Assembly (NCBI RefSeq): GCF_036898095.1 | Contig: NC_090766.1 | Coordinates: forward strand, 40,924,209 to 40,988,208 | Length of the DNA: 64,000 nt | Direction: 5' to 3' | DNA from: Palaemon carinicauda | Taxonomy: Eukaryota; Arthropoda; Malacostraca; Decapoda; Palaemonidae | Shown here: piece by piece, positions 47,485 through 59,156 of the stretch | How positions within the stretch are numbered: position 1 is the stretch's first letter | Layout: each line of letters begins with the position of its first letter | Position numbers and translations under genes: made by a program | Notes under the pieces: generated by a model | Told to the model about the DNA's origin: nothing | Seen by the model: only the letters and a program-made list of their open reading frames with translations | Database searches by the model: none

Positions 47485-47745
47485 ATACATAACAAATGAC
47501 AATGAAATTGTATTTTTTTTTTTTAAATTTTGGCTTTTCCTAGTCATACAAACCTTAGTTTGTTAATCCAACTAACCACCTCGATCATCCCTCTGTCCTG
47601 GGGCGATATATCGAAAGTGAAGGGTCTCCGGCTAGATAGGGGGCGGGGATCCATGCCCCACACAAACGCTAAAACAATATACCCAAATTAAAGGACTCCT
47701 GTTTGTATTGGCGGGAAAGATACAAATCAATTCAAAGAATGGCGA
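47485..47745. mobile_element. DIRS-terminus-like fragment
   Basis: AAATGACAATGAAATTGTAT, then a T-run and TTTTCCTAGTCATACAAACC, resembles the end of copies A and B (AAATGACAAATTCG, TTGTATTTTTCCTAACCATACAAACCTTAG). It continues into GC-rich sequence with GGTCTCCGGCTAGATAGGGG. No element body is recognised next to it. It could be a solo terminus or the edge of a badly decayed copy. Confidence 0.4.
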
Positions 47746-48019
47746 ATTTCAGTATTGAAAACTCATTTATTTTCCTACATTAATTATCACAAAATTATGC
47801 ACTTTTGTTAGTTAAAATTTCTTTGAAAATTACATTAATCCATGATTTTTTTTTTTTAAATGTCCAAGTACTGCAATTTACACTAAATCTCGCTTACATT
47901 TTGTGCATAGTCGAAAATTTCTTATGAAAATTTACTTTAGTCTACTAGCAACTACAATGGTTTCAAATTTAAATTTTACTTAATATTTTTACCTTGAAAG
48001 TATATGGTATTTTTTTCAG

Positions 48020-48800
48020 GGAGGTATTTGATTGGGGGATAACAACTCAAAGCAAGCGTGAAACAATTGGAAACTTTCGGCAGCATCTGTTTGTTCGGAA
48101 AATCCAGATATTGCTAGTTACATTAGCAATTGCAACATGTCCCGTTCTAGTTTTGGTGAGTAATGAAGAAGGGGAAATTGTTTTAACTCGATTATTCTAG
48201 TAAGTTGAAGACTGAACATCTATCAAGTTTTAAAAGTAAATTAAAAGTTCAATCTTTATGCATTCGTTAAGTTATTTTTATGCATTCGTAAAGTTATATG
48301 CTATTGAGTGTTTGACAGTGCTTGATTTTATATGCATGTAAGGTAACTCAAATTGTCTTTGTTGATGCATATCTTTGTTTTCAGGTATCCTAGGCCCATT
48401 AGTAGATAATTTTACTCATTTATATATTTTGCAGGCTCATTGTCAGAAAAGTGAGGAAGGTCAATCGTAGTGCAGGGGAGAAATTACGTTATAACATGAA
48501 CTGGCAGTCACATAGTCACAGCAATGGGAGAGGAAAAGCAACGACTGGTATTTTACAAAAGGAACTGATGTATGAAGGGAATAAGGAAACGTCAGCCAAG
48601 AGAAAAAACCAATGACAGCAAGAAACTTGAGACGAGATATATAGGTATAAGGAAACGTCAGCCAAGAGAAAAAACCAATGACAGCAAGAAACTTGAGACA
48701 AGATATATAGAAGAGTATTAAAAACCTATAGTATAATATCTCTTTAAAGGAACTAAACAAATACGGGAAAATAAACATTACGGGACACCATAGCAATTTT
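48020..48800 (+). CDS. Candidate pair of spliced 3' exons
   Basis: Exon 48020-48155 has a strong acceptor (TATTTTTTTCAG) and a perfect donor (TTTTG/GTGAGT). It is open for 45 codons (EVFDWGITTQSKRETIGN... to CPVLVL), including a hydrophobic run ILLVTLAIA. A second acceptor (TATATATTTTGCAG) ends at 48434; in the matching phase the frame continues 11 codons to TAG at 48468-48470. An AATAAA lies near 48768. No homolog is recognised, and the transcript may be non-coding. Confidence 0.28.
48581..48712. repeat. 66-bp tandem duplication
   Basis: 'ataaggaaacgtcagccaag' starts at 48581 and again at 48647, with near-identical sequence through 'gagac-agatatatag'. It lies within the possible 3' UTR. Confidence 0.9.
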
Positions 48801-51800
48801 ATTATCTTATTTGCAGTATAAAATATACGAAAAGTATAATAGTTATATAGTTCCACCCCTTCCTCTCCTTGGATTTCCTGCTGCTTCTTATTTTTAGTTG
48901 TTTCATTTTCTTCGTTAATACATTCAATCTACTTCTTCGTTTGGTTAAATTTCTACTATTCACACTTCTGGGTGAGAGACCTTTTTATCACAGTCCACAT
49001 GCTTCAGTCCGTACTACATAAAGACTGGAAGGCAACGGCGGTGGAAAAAGATTCAGTGGACGCAATGTGTTGGTACCTGAAGACCCAATAAAGTCCCAAT
49101 AAAGTAAAAGTCCGGCCGATCGTTGACCACATAATGGAGAATCCCCCAGACTTGCACAATTCCGGCCAATAGTAATGTAACAACGTCCCGATTCATACGC
49201 GTGCACTAAGACACTTCAGGACCTTTCGTTATGTTCCACACTCCTGAAACGATAATTATTCATGAAGATTCACCTCATTAAGTAATAGTGTGCAAATTTA
49301 TTTCCTTTTCTCTCCAAGCAAGAAATGAGGTAAACAAAAATTACAGATTACTAAATTTTTTTTTCCACCAAGTTACCCCTATATATAAAAATAGTGAATT
49401 CCTCTAGTGATTTGTCAGAAAAAAATGCCCCAACAAATAAATGCTAAATTAGTTTTACTTCCACAAAAACGATTTATGTTGTTGTACAAGCAGACAGTAC
49501 ATTTACCTTTACATTTCTATATTTGGTGTGACTGAAAGAATTCTATATTTGGTGTGACTGAAAGAATTTAAAATTTGATACACCAAATGGCTTCTGCAAT
49601 CCTTAATAAATGACCCTTTATATACAACTGTATTAACGATTCATTTCGATTTACTTACACCAAGTAGACGAAGCGTGAAACAGATTCGCTTCGACTTAAG
49701 CCTAGTCCTAGGCTTAAGTCCATATGCGAAATTTAAATCTCTCTTGCTTTGGCGATGGATATAGACTCGATGGATATTTTAGTCTATAAACCAAAAGACT
49801 TGACATTCTTACAAACCTCTTCTAAAGCTGTTGAAAAAAAAAAGGGTTAATTTCAAGACTCTTGAACCTTTAGAGACTAAAGAATATTGTTTACATTTCA
49901 GTGACATGAAATACACCTATCATTATATTAAACTTAAGTAGAATCAATGATAATTACTTAAAAATCGGAATGGTTATCAAGTAAAAACCTGATACCAACT
50001 CTGCATTTTCAGTATGTGAGCATTCTTAATATCCAGTTTTAATATAGAGAACACTAGCCAATTTTGAAGGAATTAAGCAAAGCTTGGAATTTATTACACC
50101 CAAACTTTAAAGATGACCAATTTTACTTACAGCCTTACTCCGTTCCCAATTATATTGTAACACGTGAATTAGTAACCAAAAAATTCCATTAGGATTTAAA
50201 GTATCTTGTTGACTTTGAAGATTTTATCTTGATATTAGACCCATTGCAAACTTTACTCCCCATCTGAAAAGAAGAAAAGAAATATTTAAACTAATTTTAT
50301 AATAGCAAAACCTTTAAAGTTGAGTTCGTAAATCTAATTGCATTTTACTCGATTTAACAATTCAAAACGAGAATAATGTTCCAACATTAAAAAAAAACTT
50401 TAAATACGATAAAACGGCCTGATACAATAGAGATGCTAAATCGTCTATTACAACATATGTTGGAAAGCTATTTAACTAGCAGTATTTTCTTAAAATTGAT
50501 TTTCTTTATATTGGAACCACTGCACCTTACATTAGAATTTATAAAATACAAGTTTGTTACTTTAAGACAGGAAAAACAATTAGAGCTTCAATGAGAGTTC
50601 CCAAACTTACTTAGAAATTAATTGAAGATTTAAGTTCTTGGCATTCCTTTGAAATTCATACTTTGGCCAGAAAACCAATTATCTGTTTGTGAAAGGCGCA
50701 TTACCATAAACTAGAGATACGTGGCTTTTTACTTCTCTCAACAAATTAAGAAATATATATAATTTATACTACTAGAGCCTAGATCGGCTGATGGCTTAGG
50801 GCCTAGATTTGTACACCAGACAAACTGTTACAACAAGGACACCTAAAGGTAATTTAATCCAATAACCTTGTAACGTTTGCCAAATTCAAACACTATTGGA
50901 GTAAGGGGACTTTTTTTTTTTTTTTTAGGGGGGGGAGAGGAGAGCGGCTTCATTGATCATGCTCAAGCCTACCAATTTCATCTCTTATTCCTTTGAAATC
51001 CAACAATGACATATAATATTTTACTTATTTATAATCTTCAATTCTTAATATCAAATTAACTCATTAACACCTTTGAAATTCAATGATTGTCCTCATACTT
51101 TCTAGAACACGTACACCAAGACATTTCGTAGAAGAAAAATAACTACCGAAATCAATTTACGATTTAACAGTTATGTGATGTATAATTTCAGTGCTAGAAG
51201 AGAAACTAATTGATGCTCATTTCTAAACATTTCTTTTAACTAAAAAATCTTTGGTGCATACTCTGATCTTAGTTCAATACTTTTGAATTTAAATTTTTCT
51301 CAGAATGGTATTTCTGGAGTGTCAAGAGGATTAATCTTTTTTTTATATCTCTGCAGTGGTTGGCAACTTGTAACAAATAGGACGAATTAATGACTGTAAG
51401 AAGTGAGATTCGTTTCACTTAAAACATGTAAAATTAAGTTTTGAGTCCGAACAATTTGCCAGAAACTGGTGAAGGCTTGTTAACACAAGTCAACATAAAA
51501 AAATCTATACAATTCTCATAATATAAGCTGAAGCTCTAAATGCATTAGTTCCAAAATAATACAAGGCAGATTTCAAAAGTAATTAGCATTCTTTTTGTGA
51601 CATAAACCATTCATATAATTATTCGCCACCATCAGCTGGAAGGTATGAGAATTGGGGAGTGTACTTAACACTAATCTGACATAATTCATCAACACCAGAG
51701 ACAAATACGGTTGGTTCTAAGTTTGAGTATGATCAAAGACAAAGTCTGTATTTATGGGAACCACGTAAATTACTTCAACTGTATACTACAGTAGTTATTG

Positions 51801-54800
51801 TGAGAATATACACCTTACTTGGTTTATAGAAAGATATTGGACTGTTTTACCTGCAGGTAGTCCCAATTTCAAGCATATGTAGATTAATAATAGTGCCTGT
51901 TGCCTCGTGTACAATACGGCTTACGATGCAGACGGACAGGCGAAAGTAAAGTTTTAACATATCTAAAGAAAAATTCAAGAGGATTCCATGTTTCTAATAC
52001 TAGTTTAGAGTAAACAGGCTGGGACATGGCAGTTATTAATGCAAGGATAAGACAATGTGTTTCTCCTCTTCCCTACTGGTCGAAAGAAAAAAATAATTGG
52101 ATACAATAGGCTATGGGTCTTAGATAGGAAACAAGACAACCTGAACCAAAACCATTCCAGTAATTATATGACCTTGGTTGTTAAAGAAAAAGGAGAACAT
52201 GGGTCAAGTGTCACTAGCCAATTACCTTTTCTGAAATCTTAATCCAGATCAACCATTAGGCAAATTCTTTTCTGTACATGAGGAATTAAGTACCAGAGTC
52301 ATTGAGTAACAACTACAGATACTGTACTATAAAGGTGTTCTGCAAGGACTTAATAGTATGATGCCAGTAAGGTTTAGGGAGGTGAAGGAAGTCTCTTATC
52401 ACCAGACTTGGACCTTGAGTATCTCCAAGTTTCTCACAAATGAAAAAGTAGGTGATTTGTAAACTATGGTGCCAGTGTGAGCCACTTCTCAGTTATGAGA
52501 CTGGATACAAGTTCTTTATGTTCTTTAGGACCATAATCTGGAGTGGTTTAAAGGACATGAAACAAAATTACAATAAAAAAGGCAAGCTACATATATTGAA
52601 TAGCAACCCCATTAGGTGTCATCAATGACCCTCACATTTTTAAAAAGTCTAAATGATCACTGTGAAATATTTTTGGAAGCCAGTTTTGTGGCACCTAAAG
52701 CAAGAGTTCTTCAGAGTTTGTATTTTTCTAATTCAACAGTTAAATTTTGACTACCAATGTAAATGTTTTGATAATATTCAAGCAACAACATTACCAAAAC
52801 AACGTCATTCATATATAAATTCACCTAAGTTTATATGGCTTTTAATGCCACCTCTGGAACCGTTTACCTTTAAAGATGGTGATGTAAAATATACATCTCT
52901 ATGCCCTCTACTCTTAATTCAGTAGGGTGTCAACATTACAGGCTTCATCATAATAGAGAAGATGAAAGTACAGTACGTCATGTCCAAATTATTTTATTTT
53001 GGGCTTCCCTCAGGTGTAGTACCAATGTCCCCTTGCAAAAGGTAGCAATTTGTACACAAAATGCAGTCTTCCATCTGGGAACAATTGCATTCAATAAGAT
53101 GCTGCTACCACAAAAAGCGAGTCTCTGAAACTAGAAGAACTATAAATAAAATGAGTTTAACTAGTTTGAACTGAATATAAACTTCATTTAAGCAAAGTGC
53201 ATGTGTAAAAACTGTATTGTTGGTTATATTTAAATACATAACTTTAATATGACTTTGAAGGCTGCTATAGGAGCAGCTCAATGCACATATGCACAAATGG
53301 CAACTAACTGGATGGCCATTGGAAGACATGTGAATCACTCGGAAAAAGAAGGCATATGGAGAGTTTCATTGAGCATTTCATCAAATTTATACCAAAATAA
53401 ATATATCTCTTAATTTACCTCTTATATCCTTATTTACAGCATACACGTTCTGATATTCAATAATACTCCATCTCGATGCCAAGGAATTTAATGAAAAATA
53501 AATAACCATAAACAATTTAAGACAAAGATAATCAAACTTTTCTTTTCATAAATATAATTCCAATAACTCATTCCAAACATAGGTCTAGAAAACATTTCCC
53601 CCAAAATTTGAAAAGAACATTCTAATATCTCGGTGATTACACAGTCACAGATATACAGATTACTCTAAAATAGTACAAACATCTAGATTAAAGGCAAGGT
53701 TGAGATGAACTACAGTTAAGGTAGAGACATAAGCACAGTTAAGGTGGACAACTCAAATGTAGGGAACATAAATAGCTTTTGATTAAGTTCCGTAATGTTA
53801 AGATGGGTTGTACATTAGAACCTCGAGTTTGGCTATGTATTTACCCTATACAGTACAATATGTTTGGCTAGGGAATATGTTATGAACAGCAAGGCAAGAA
53901 GAAATAGACTCTTCTACTGTATTACATGGTTTAGGCAGCCAAATGAGTAAACAGAGAAGTTGGGCTATGCAATGAAAAAGTGGGACAATTCAAGTTACTG
54001 TTCATGCTAGGGATGTAGGCAGAAACACGATGCATTGACTAGGTGAAGCAAAGTTGCGTCATTTGTCAGGACTGTATTTCATGTGTAGAATACCGACTTA
54101 CATTAGACTTTAGCATTTCTTGTGAATAACTAATTTCTTTCAGATCAATATTTTCAGAAATAGAAGTCACCTTTCAACATAATGATAATGGAGTAACACG
54201 GTGGAGAATCCGAGGCTTTTGCAAGAGGTAACAACAATAAATTACATGTTTGAAATCAACACTAAGCCATCATCACCCTACCCTAAATTAAAATATACAG
54301 TACTGTTCTTATACCATAGGAACTATACCCAACGAGACACGGGGTGTTGTAATACTTTGCAAATATGAAATAAAACTATGAATCTAGATTAAGCTAATAC
54401 TCAATAAACATGTTTCCTAGTTGTAGGCTACCTTAGGGATAAGAAAACTGGTGAATCCCAGTAAAGATGTAAAAAAAAAAAGAAAAAAGAAATTTGTTAA
54501 GCATAAGACCACTGCTTCCCACTGTAGTCTCCCTTTTTGTTTTGAAAATATAACTTCTATTTGTAGAAAGATTTGAAAGATGGCAATTTTACAATAGTGT
54601 TGGATACATTCAAATTGAAATAAATCCTAAGGAGGCTTTGGATAGGCTACAGTCAACTTTAGTTATTCCAAGAGAAGACAACATAAGGAAATAAAAATTT
54701 CTTAAGAATTAGTTATAATAGTCAAGTAACCAATGAAGAAAGTCCTTGATGATTAAACTAAAACCAAAAAGTTTTAATCAATCAATAAACAATGTGCTCA

Positions 54801-55004
54801 GTCATTTTCACCTGTATTGCTGTATATACAGTGTGCTTACAAATGGGGCACTTAATATGTGTAGCCATAGATTAGTTACTTAAAACATGCATTAAAAAAT
54901 ATCACTAATTGTCCATTTTTGATATGTTTGAGACGATTTTTTTATGTTCAGCATACAAAGATAACCGAGTAAGCAAAGAAACAAAAAAAATTGTAAATAC
55001 TAAC
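48801..55004. other. Long AT-rich stretch with few repeats and no supported gene
   Basis: The least repetitive part of the window. A 25-bp tandem duplication ('attctatatttggtgtgact' type) lies at about 49516-49567, and a T-run/G-run pair at 50912-50940. No exon series, RNA gene or domain could be supported. It might be intron or long 3' UTR. Confidence 0.4.
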
Positions 55005-55267
55005 ACATTAAAACGAATTTTAATTTTTTATAGGTATACAAACCTGAGTCCTTTATAATAGGAAATGCCTTTAACAAAGCTGGAGCAGGAATTGAAACCA
55101 TTAAAGAAATAATTATTGACAAGGGGAACGCAGCGAGTAGCCCTAACCACTTTTTCTGTCGAAAGACTTTTTGACCATTTCAGGATAAAGAATTGGTTAA
55201 AGTGGAAAGTTTAACTTATAGAATTATTCTTCGTATTGATAGCAAAATGTTTTCTTCGTATTGATAG
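55005..55267. other. Left flank of copy C with a dispersed terminus-like motif
   Basis: GTATACAAACCTGAGTCCTT near 55035, preceded by a T-rich run and followed by ATAATAGGAAATGCC, resembles 61783-61830 on the other side in the same orientation (GTATACAAACTTTTCATCCT, ATGTAGGAAGTCCC). A 25-bp tandem duplication (TTCTTCGTATTGATAGCAAA) at 55227-55276 touches the left end of copy C. Confidence 0.4.
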
Positions 55268-55308
55268 CAAAATGTTATTTTCCTTAGTAAAATAAATTTT
55301 TGAATATA

Positions 55309-55470
55309 CTTACCCGATGATCATGTAGCTGCAACTCTGTTGCCCGACAGAAAAAACCTAAGGTCGGGATACGCCAGCGATCGCTATACAGGTGGGGGTG
55401 TACAACAACAGCGCCATCTGTCGAGTAGGTACTCAGGTACTTCTTGTCAACAAGAACCAATTTTCTCCTC
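55309..55470 (-). repeat. 3' inverted terminal repeat of DIRS copy C
   Basis: CTTACCCGATGATCATGTAG at the outer side through CAAGAACCAATTTTCTCCTC at the inner side. It matches the complement of 61573-61734 almost base for base (one extra A in the 61.7-kb copy and one T/C-run difference). Confidence 0.93.
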
Positions 55471-55514
55471 GGTCCACTGGGTCTCTATGGGGAGGAAGGG
55501 AGGGTCCTTAAATT

Positions 55515-55605
55515 CATGATCATCGGGTAAGTATATTCAAAAATGTATTTTACTAAGGAAAATAACATTTTTCAATATTAATCTTACCCGATGATCATGT
55601 AGCTG
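55515..55605 (-). repeat. Internal complementary region of DIRS copy C
   Basis: 55515-55573 is the complement of the left genomic end 55268-55325 with one mismatch, and 55572-55605 is the complement of the right genomic end 61712-61749. The two meet at an ATTTTT shared by both ends. The whole is an imperfect palindrome because both ends begin with the same GATGATCATG motif. Confidence 0.9.
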
Positions 55606-56007
55606 ATTCACACCCAGGGGGGTGGGTGGAGACCAGCATACATGTTAACATTAGAAGCTAAGTATCCCGTATTTCATTTTAGCAGTTATTCAAAATAACA
55701 AACATAAAATAAATAAGTACCTGGTAAGGAAGTCGACTTGAACCATTACTCTGCCTTTTTAAGTACGTCTTCCTTACTGAGCCTAGCGATCCTCTTAGGA
55801 CGCTGAGCGACTCCTAGGTGCTGAAGTATGAAGGGCTGCAACCCATACTAAAGGACCTCATCACAACCTCTAATCTAGGCGCTTCTCAAGAAAGAATTTG
55901 ACCACCCGCCAAATCAACCAGGATGCGAAAGGCTTCTTAGCCTTCCGTACAACCCAAAAACAACAATAAAAAGCATTTCAAGAGAAAGATTAAAAAAGGT
56001 TATGGGA

Positions 56008-57200
56008 TTATGGGAATGTAGTGGTTGAGCCCTCACCTACTACTGCACTCGCTGCTACGAATGGTCCCAGGGTGTAGCAGTTCTCGTAAAGAGACTGGAC
56101 ATCTTTAAGTTAAAATGATGCGAACACTGACTTGCTTCTCCAATAGGTTGCATCCATTACACTCTGCAGAGAACGGTTCTGTTTGAAGGCCACTGAAGTA
56201 GCGACAGCTCTAACTTCATGTGTCCTTACCTTCAGCAAAGCAAGGTCTTCTTCCTTCAGATGAGAATGGGCCTCTCCAATCAAAAGCCTGATGTAATAAG
56301 AAACTGCGTTCTTAGACATCGGTAAAGCAGGCTTCTTAATAGAACACCATAAAGCTTCTGATTGTCCTCGTAATGGCTTTGTACGTCTTAAATAGTACTT
56401 AAGAGCTCTTACTGGGCATAGTACTCTCTCTTGTTCGTTTCCCACCAAGTTGGACAGGCTTGGGATCTCGAACGACTTGGGCCAAGGACGAGAAGGAAGC
56501 TCGTTTTTAGCTAAAAAACCAAGCTGTAAGGAACATGTAGCCGTTTCAGATGTAAAACCTATGTTCCTGCTGAAGGCGTGAATCTCACTGACTCTCTTAG
56601 CTGTTGCTAAGCAAACGAGGAAAAGTGTCTTCAAAGTGAGATCTTTAAAAGAGGCTGATTGAAGCGGTTCGAACCTTGCTGACATCAGGAACCTTAAAAC
56701 CACGTCTAGGTTCCAACCTGGTGTGGCTAACCGACGCTCCTTTGAGGTCTCAAAAGACTTAAGGAGGTCCTGTAGATCTTTGTTGGTGGAAAGATCTAAG
56801 CCTCTGTGGCGGAAGACTGCTGCCAACATGCTTCTGTAACCTTTGATCGTAGGAGCTGATAGGGATCTTACATTCATTAGATGTAAAAGGAAGTCAGCTA
56901 TCTGCGTTACAGAGGTACTGGTTGAGGAAACTGAATTCGCCTTGCACCAGCTTCGGAAGATTTCCCATTTTGACTGGTAGACCTTGAGAGTGGATGTCCT
57001 CCTTGCTCTGGCAATCGCTCTGGCTGCCTCCTTCGAAAAGCCTCTAGCTCTTGAGAGTCTTTCGATAGTCTGAAGGCAGTCAGACGAAGAGCGTGGAGGC
57101 TTGGGTGTACCTTCTTTACGTGCGGCTGACGCAGAAGGTCCACTCTTAGAGGAAGAGTCCTGGGAACGTCCACTAGCCATTGCAGTACCTCGGTGAACCA
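56008..57200 (-). pseudogene. Tyrosine recombinase (YR) of DIRS copy C, stop at the catalytic tyrosine
   Basis: Residues from about RARGFSKEAARAI onward form a tyrosine recombinase: a SAM-like N-terminal domain (STLKVYQSKWEIFRSWC), then a catalytic domain with box I arginine in ATAKRVSEIHAF (near 56585) and the box II motif THEVRAVATSVAF (near 56215). The frame ends ...VFASF at TAA 56110-56112, exactly where the family has its nucleophilic tyrosine. The same frame then stays open for 33 more codons to TAA at 56008, with the typical tail LGPFVAASAVV. Its upstream frame is open across RT (to 58911), so the true start is uncertain. Role: integration of the circular DNA copy. Confidence 0.85.
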
Positions 57201-59156
57201 TTCTCTCGCGGGCCAGAGGGGAGCAACCAACGTCAACCGTGTCCCTTCGTGAGAGGCGAACTTCTGCAGTACCTTGTTGACAATCTTGAACGGAGGGAAC
57301 GCATACAGGTCTAGATGGGACCAATCCAGAAGAAAGGCATCTACGTGAACTGGTGCTGGGTCCGGAATCGGTGAGCAATAATTTGGGAGCCTCTTGGTCA
57401 TCGAGGTAGCGAACAGATCTATGGTGGGCTGACCCCACAGGGCCCATAGTCTGCTGCAAACATTCTTGTGAAGGGTCCACTCTGTGGGGATGACCTGACC
57501 CTTCCGGCTGAGGCGGTCTGCCATGACATTCATGTCGCCTTGAATGAACCTCGTTACCAGCGATATCTTTCGATCTCTTGACCAGGTGAGGAGGTCCCTT
57601 GCGATCTCGAACAACTTCCTCGAATGAGTCCCTCCTTGCTTGGAGATGTACGCCAAGGCTGTAGTGTTGTCGGAGTTCACCTCCACCACCTTGCCTAGAA
57701 GGAGGGACTTGAAGTTTCTCAAGGCCAGATGAACTGCCAATAGCTCCTTGCAGTTGATGTGAAGTGTTCTTTGATCCGGATTCCACGTGCCCGAGCATTC
57801 CCGTCCGTCCAGTGTCGCACCCCAGCCCGTGTCCGATGCGTCCGAGAAGAGAAGGTGGTCGGGTGTCTGAACAGCTAACGGTAGACCTTCCTTGAGAAAA
57901 ATGCTGTTCTTCCACCACGTCAGCGCAGACTTCATCTCTTCGGATATAGGAACTGAGACTGCTTCTAGCGTCATGTCCTTTCTCCAGTGAGCAGCTAGAT
58001 GATACTGAAGGGGGCGGAGGTGGAGTCTCCCTAACGCGATGAACTGGGCCAGCGATGAAAGCGTCCCTGTTAGACTCATCCACTGCCTGACTGAACATCG
58101 GTTCCTTCTCAGCATGCTCTGGATGCATTCTTGGGCTTGACTGATTCTGGGGGCCGACGGAAAAGCCCGAAAAGCTCGACTCTGAATCTCCATACCTAGA
58201 TAGACAGTAGTTTGGGATGGGACGAGTTGGGACTTCTCTATATTGACCAGGAGACCCAATTCCTTGGTCAGATCCATAGTCCATTTGAGATTCTCCAGAC
58301 AGCGACGACTTGACGGAGCTCTTAAAAGCCAGTCGTCCAAATAGAGGGAGGCTCTGATGTCTGCCAAATGCAGGAATTTGGCAATATTCCTCATCAGTTT
58401 GGTAAACACTAGAGGTGCCGTGCTTAGGCCAAAGCACAGGGCTTGGAACTGGTAAACGTCCTTTCCAAAGACGAACCTTAGGAAAGGTTGGGAGTCTGGA
58501 TGGACGGGGACGTGAAAGTACGCGTCTTTTAGGTCCAACGAGACCATCCAGTCTTCCTTCCTGACCGATGCTAGCACCGACTTCGTCGTCTCCATGGTGA
58601 ACGTCTGCTTGGTGACAAAAGCAATGAGAGCACTGACGTCCAGCACCGGTCTCCACCCTCCTGTCTTCTTCGCTACCAGGAAGAGACGGTTGTAGAAGCC
58701 CGGGGATTGATGGTCCCGGACTATGACTACCGCTCCCTTTTGTAGCAAGAGAGACACCTCTTGCTGTAAAGCTAGCCTCTTGTCCTCCTCCTTGTAGTTG
58801 GGAGAGAGGTTGATGGGAGTAGTTGCTAGAGGGGGATTGCGCAAGAACGGAATCCTGTACCCCTCTCTTAGCAACTTCACAGACTGAGCGTCTGCACCTC
58901 TGTTCTCCCAAGCCTGCCAGTAGTTCTTGAGCCTGGCTCCCACTGCTGTCTGGAGAGGTAGGCAGTCAGATTCTGCCTTTTGAGGACTTGGAACCCTTCT
59001 TCTTTTTGCCACGTTGACTGTCGGCACGGGTACCTCCTCTGCTGGAGGTTCTGCCACGAAAGGGCGGGATGAACCTAGACGCTGGTGTGTCCATCCTAGG
59101 TCTAGGCACGGAAGGTAAAGCTGTGACTTTACGTGCGGAAGACGCCACCAGGTCAT
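56907..59156 (-). CDS. RT-RNase H with a methyltransferase-like C-terminal segment, DIRS copy C
   Basis: 749 codons without a stop. Reverse transcriptase occupies about residues 150-330: VLDVSALIAFVTKQTF, LDLKDAYFH (207-215, first catalytic Asp), CFGLSTAP (241-248) and the palm motif YLDD (272-275). RNase H spans about 430-550 with Asp439 (FSDASDTGWG), Glu471 (CKELLAVHLAL), Asp496 (NSDNTT) and Asp547 (ADRLSR) all present. Residues about 578-655 (TIDLFATSMTKRLPNYCSPI, LYAFPPFKIVNKVLQKF) resemble the Dam-type methyltransferase-like segment described in DIRS1 elements, here with FPPF at the NPPY position. The gene copies element RNA into DNA. The start codon is uncertain because it overlaps gag by 190 nt. 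Confidence 0.9.
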   Translation of the reverse strand: MTWWRLPHVKSQLYLPCLDLGWTHQRLGSSRPFVAEPPAEEVPVPTVNVAKRRRVPSPQKAESDCLPLQTAVGARLKNYWQAWENRGADAQSVKLLREGYRIPFLRNPPLATTPINLSPNYKEEDKRLALQQEVSLLLQKGAVVIVRDHQSPGFYNRLFLVAKKTGGWRPVLDVSALIAFVTKQTFTMETTKSVLASVRKEDWMVSLDLKDAYFHVPVHPDSQPFLRFVFGKDVYQFQALCFGLSTAPLVFTKLMRNIAKFLHLADIRASLYLDDWLLRAPSSRRCLENLKWTMDLTKELGLLVNIEKSQLVPSQTTVYLGMEIQSRAFRAFPSAPRISQAQECIQSMLRRNRCSVRQWMSLTGTLSSLAQFIALGRLHLRPLQYHLAAHWRKDMTLEAVSVPISEEMKSALTWWKNSIFLKEGLPLAVQTPDHLLFSDASDTGWGATLDGRECSGTWNPDQRTLHINCKELLAVHLALRNFKSLLLGKVVEVNSDNTTALAYISKQGGTHSRKLFEIARDLLTWSRDRKISLVTRFIQGDMNVMADRLSRKGQVIPTEWTLHKNVCSRLWALWGQPTIDLFATSMTKRLPNYCSPIPDPAPVHVDAFLLDWSHLDLYAFPPFKIVNKVLQKFASHEGTRLTLVAPLWPAREWFTEVLQWLVDVPRTLPLRVDLLRQPHVKKVHPSLHALRLTAFRLSKDSQELEAFRRRQPERLPEQGGHPLSRSTSQNGKSSEAGARRIQFPQPVPL

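Noticed and set aside
49000..49206. A 72-codon - strand open frame in a less AT-rich patch
   Set aside because: No splice sites, signal peptide or recognisable domain accompany it; it may be part of an untranslated exon, but that cannot be supported.
57200..58911. The first 600 residues of the recombinase frame as a separate gene
   Set aside because: The other frame encodes RT and RNase H with all catalytic residues. The second frame has no domain and is reported only as an observation on overlap.
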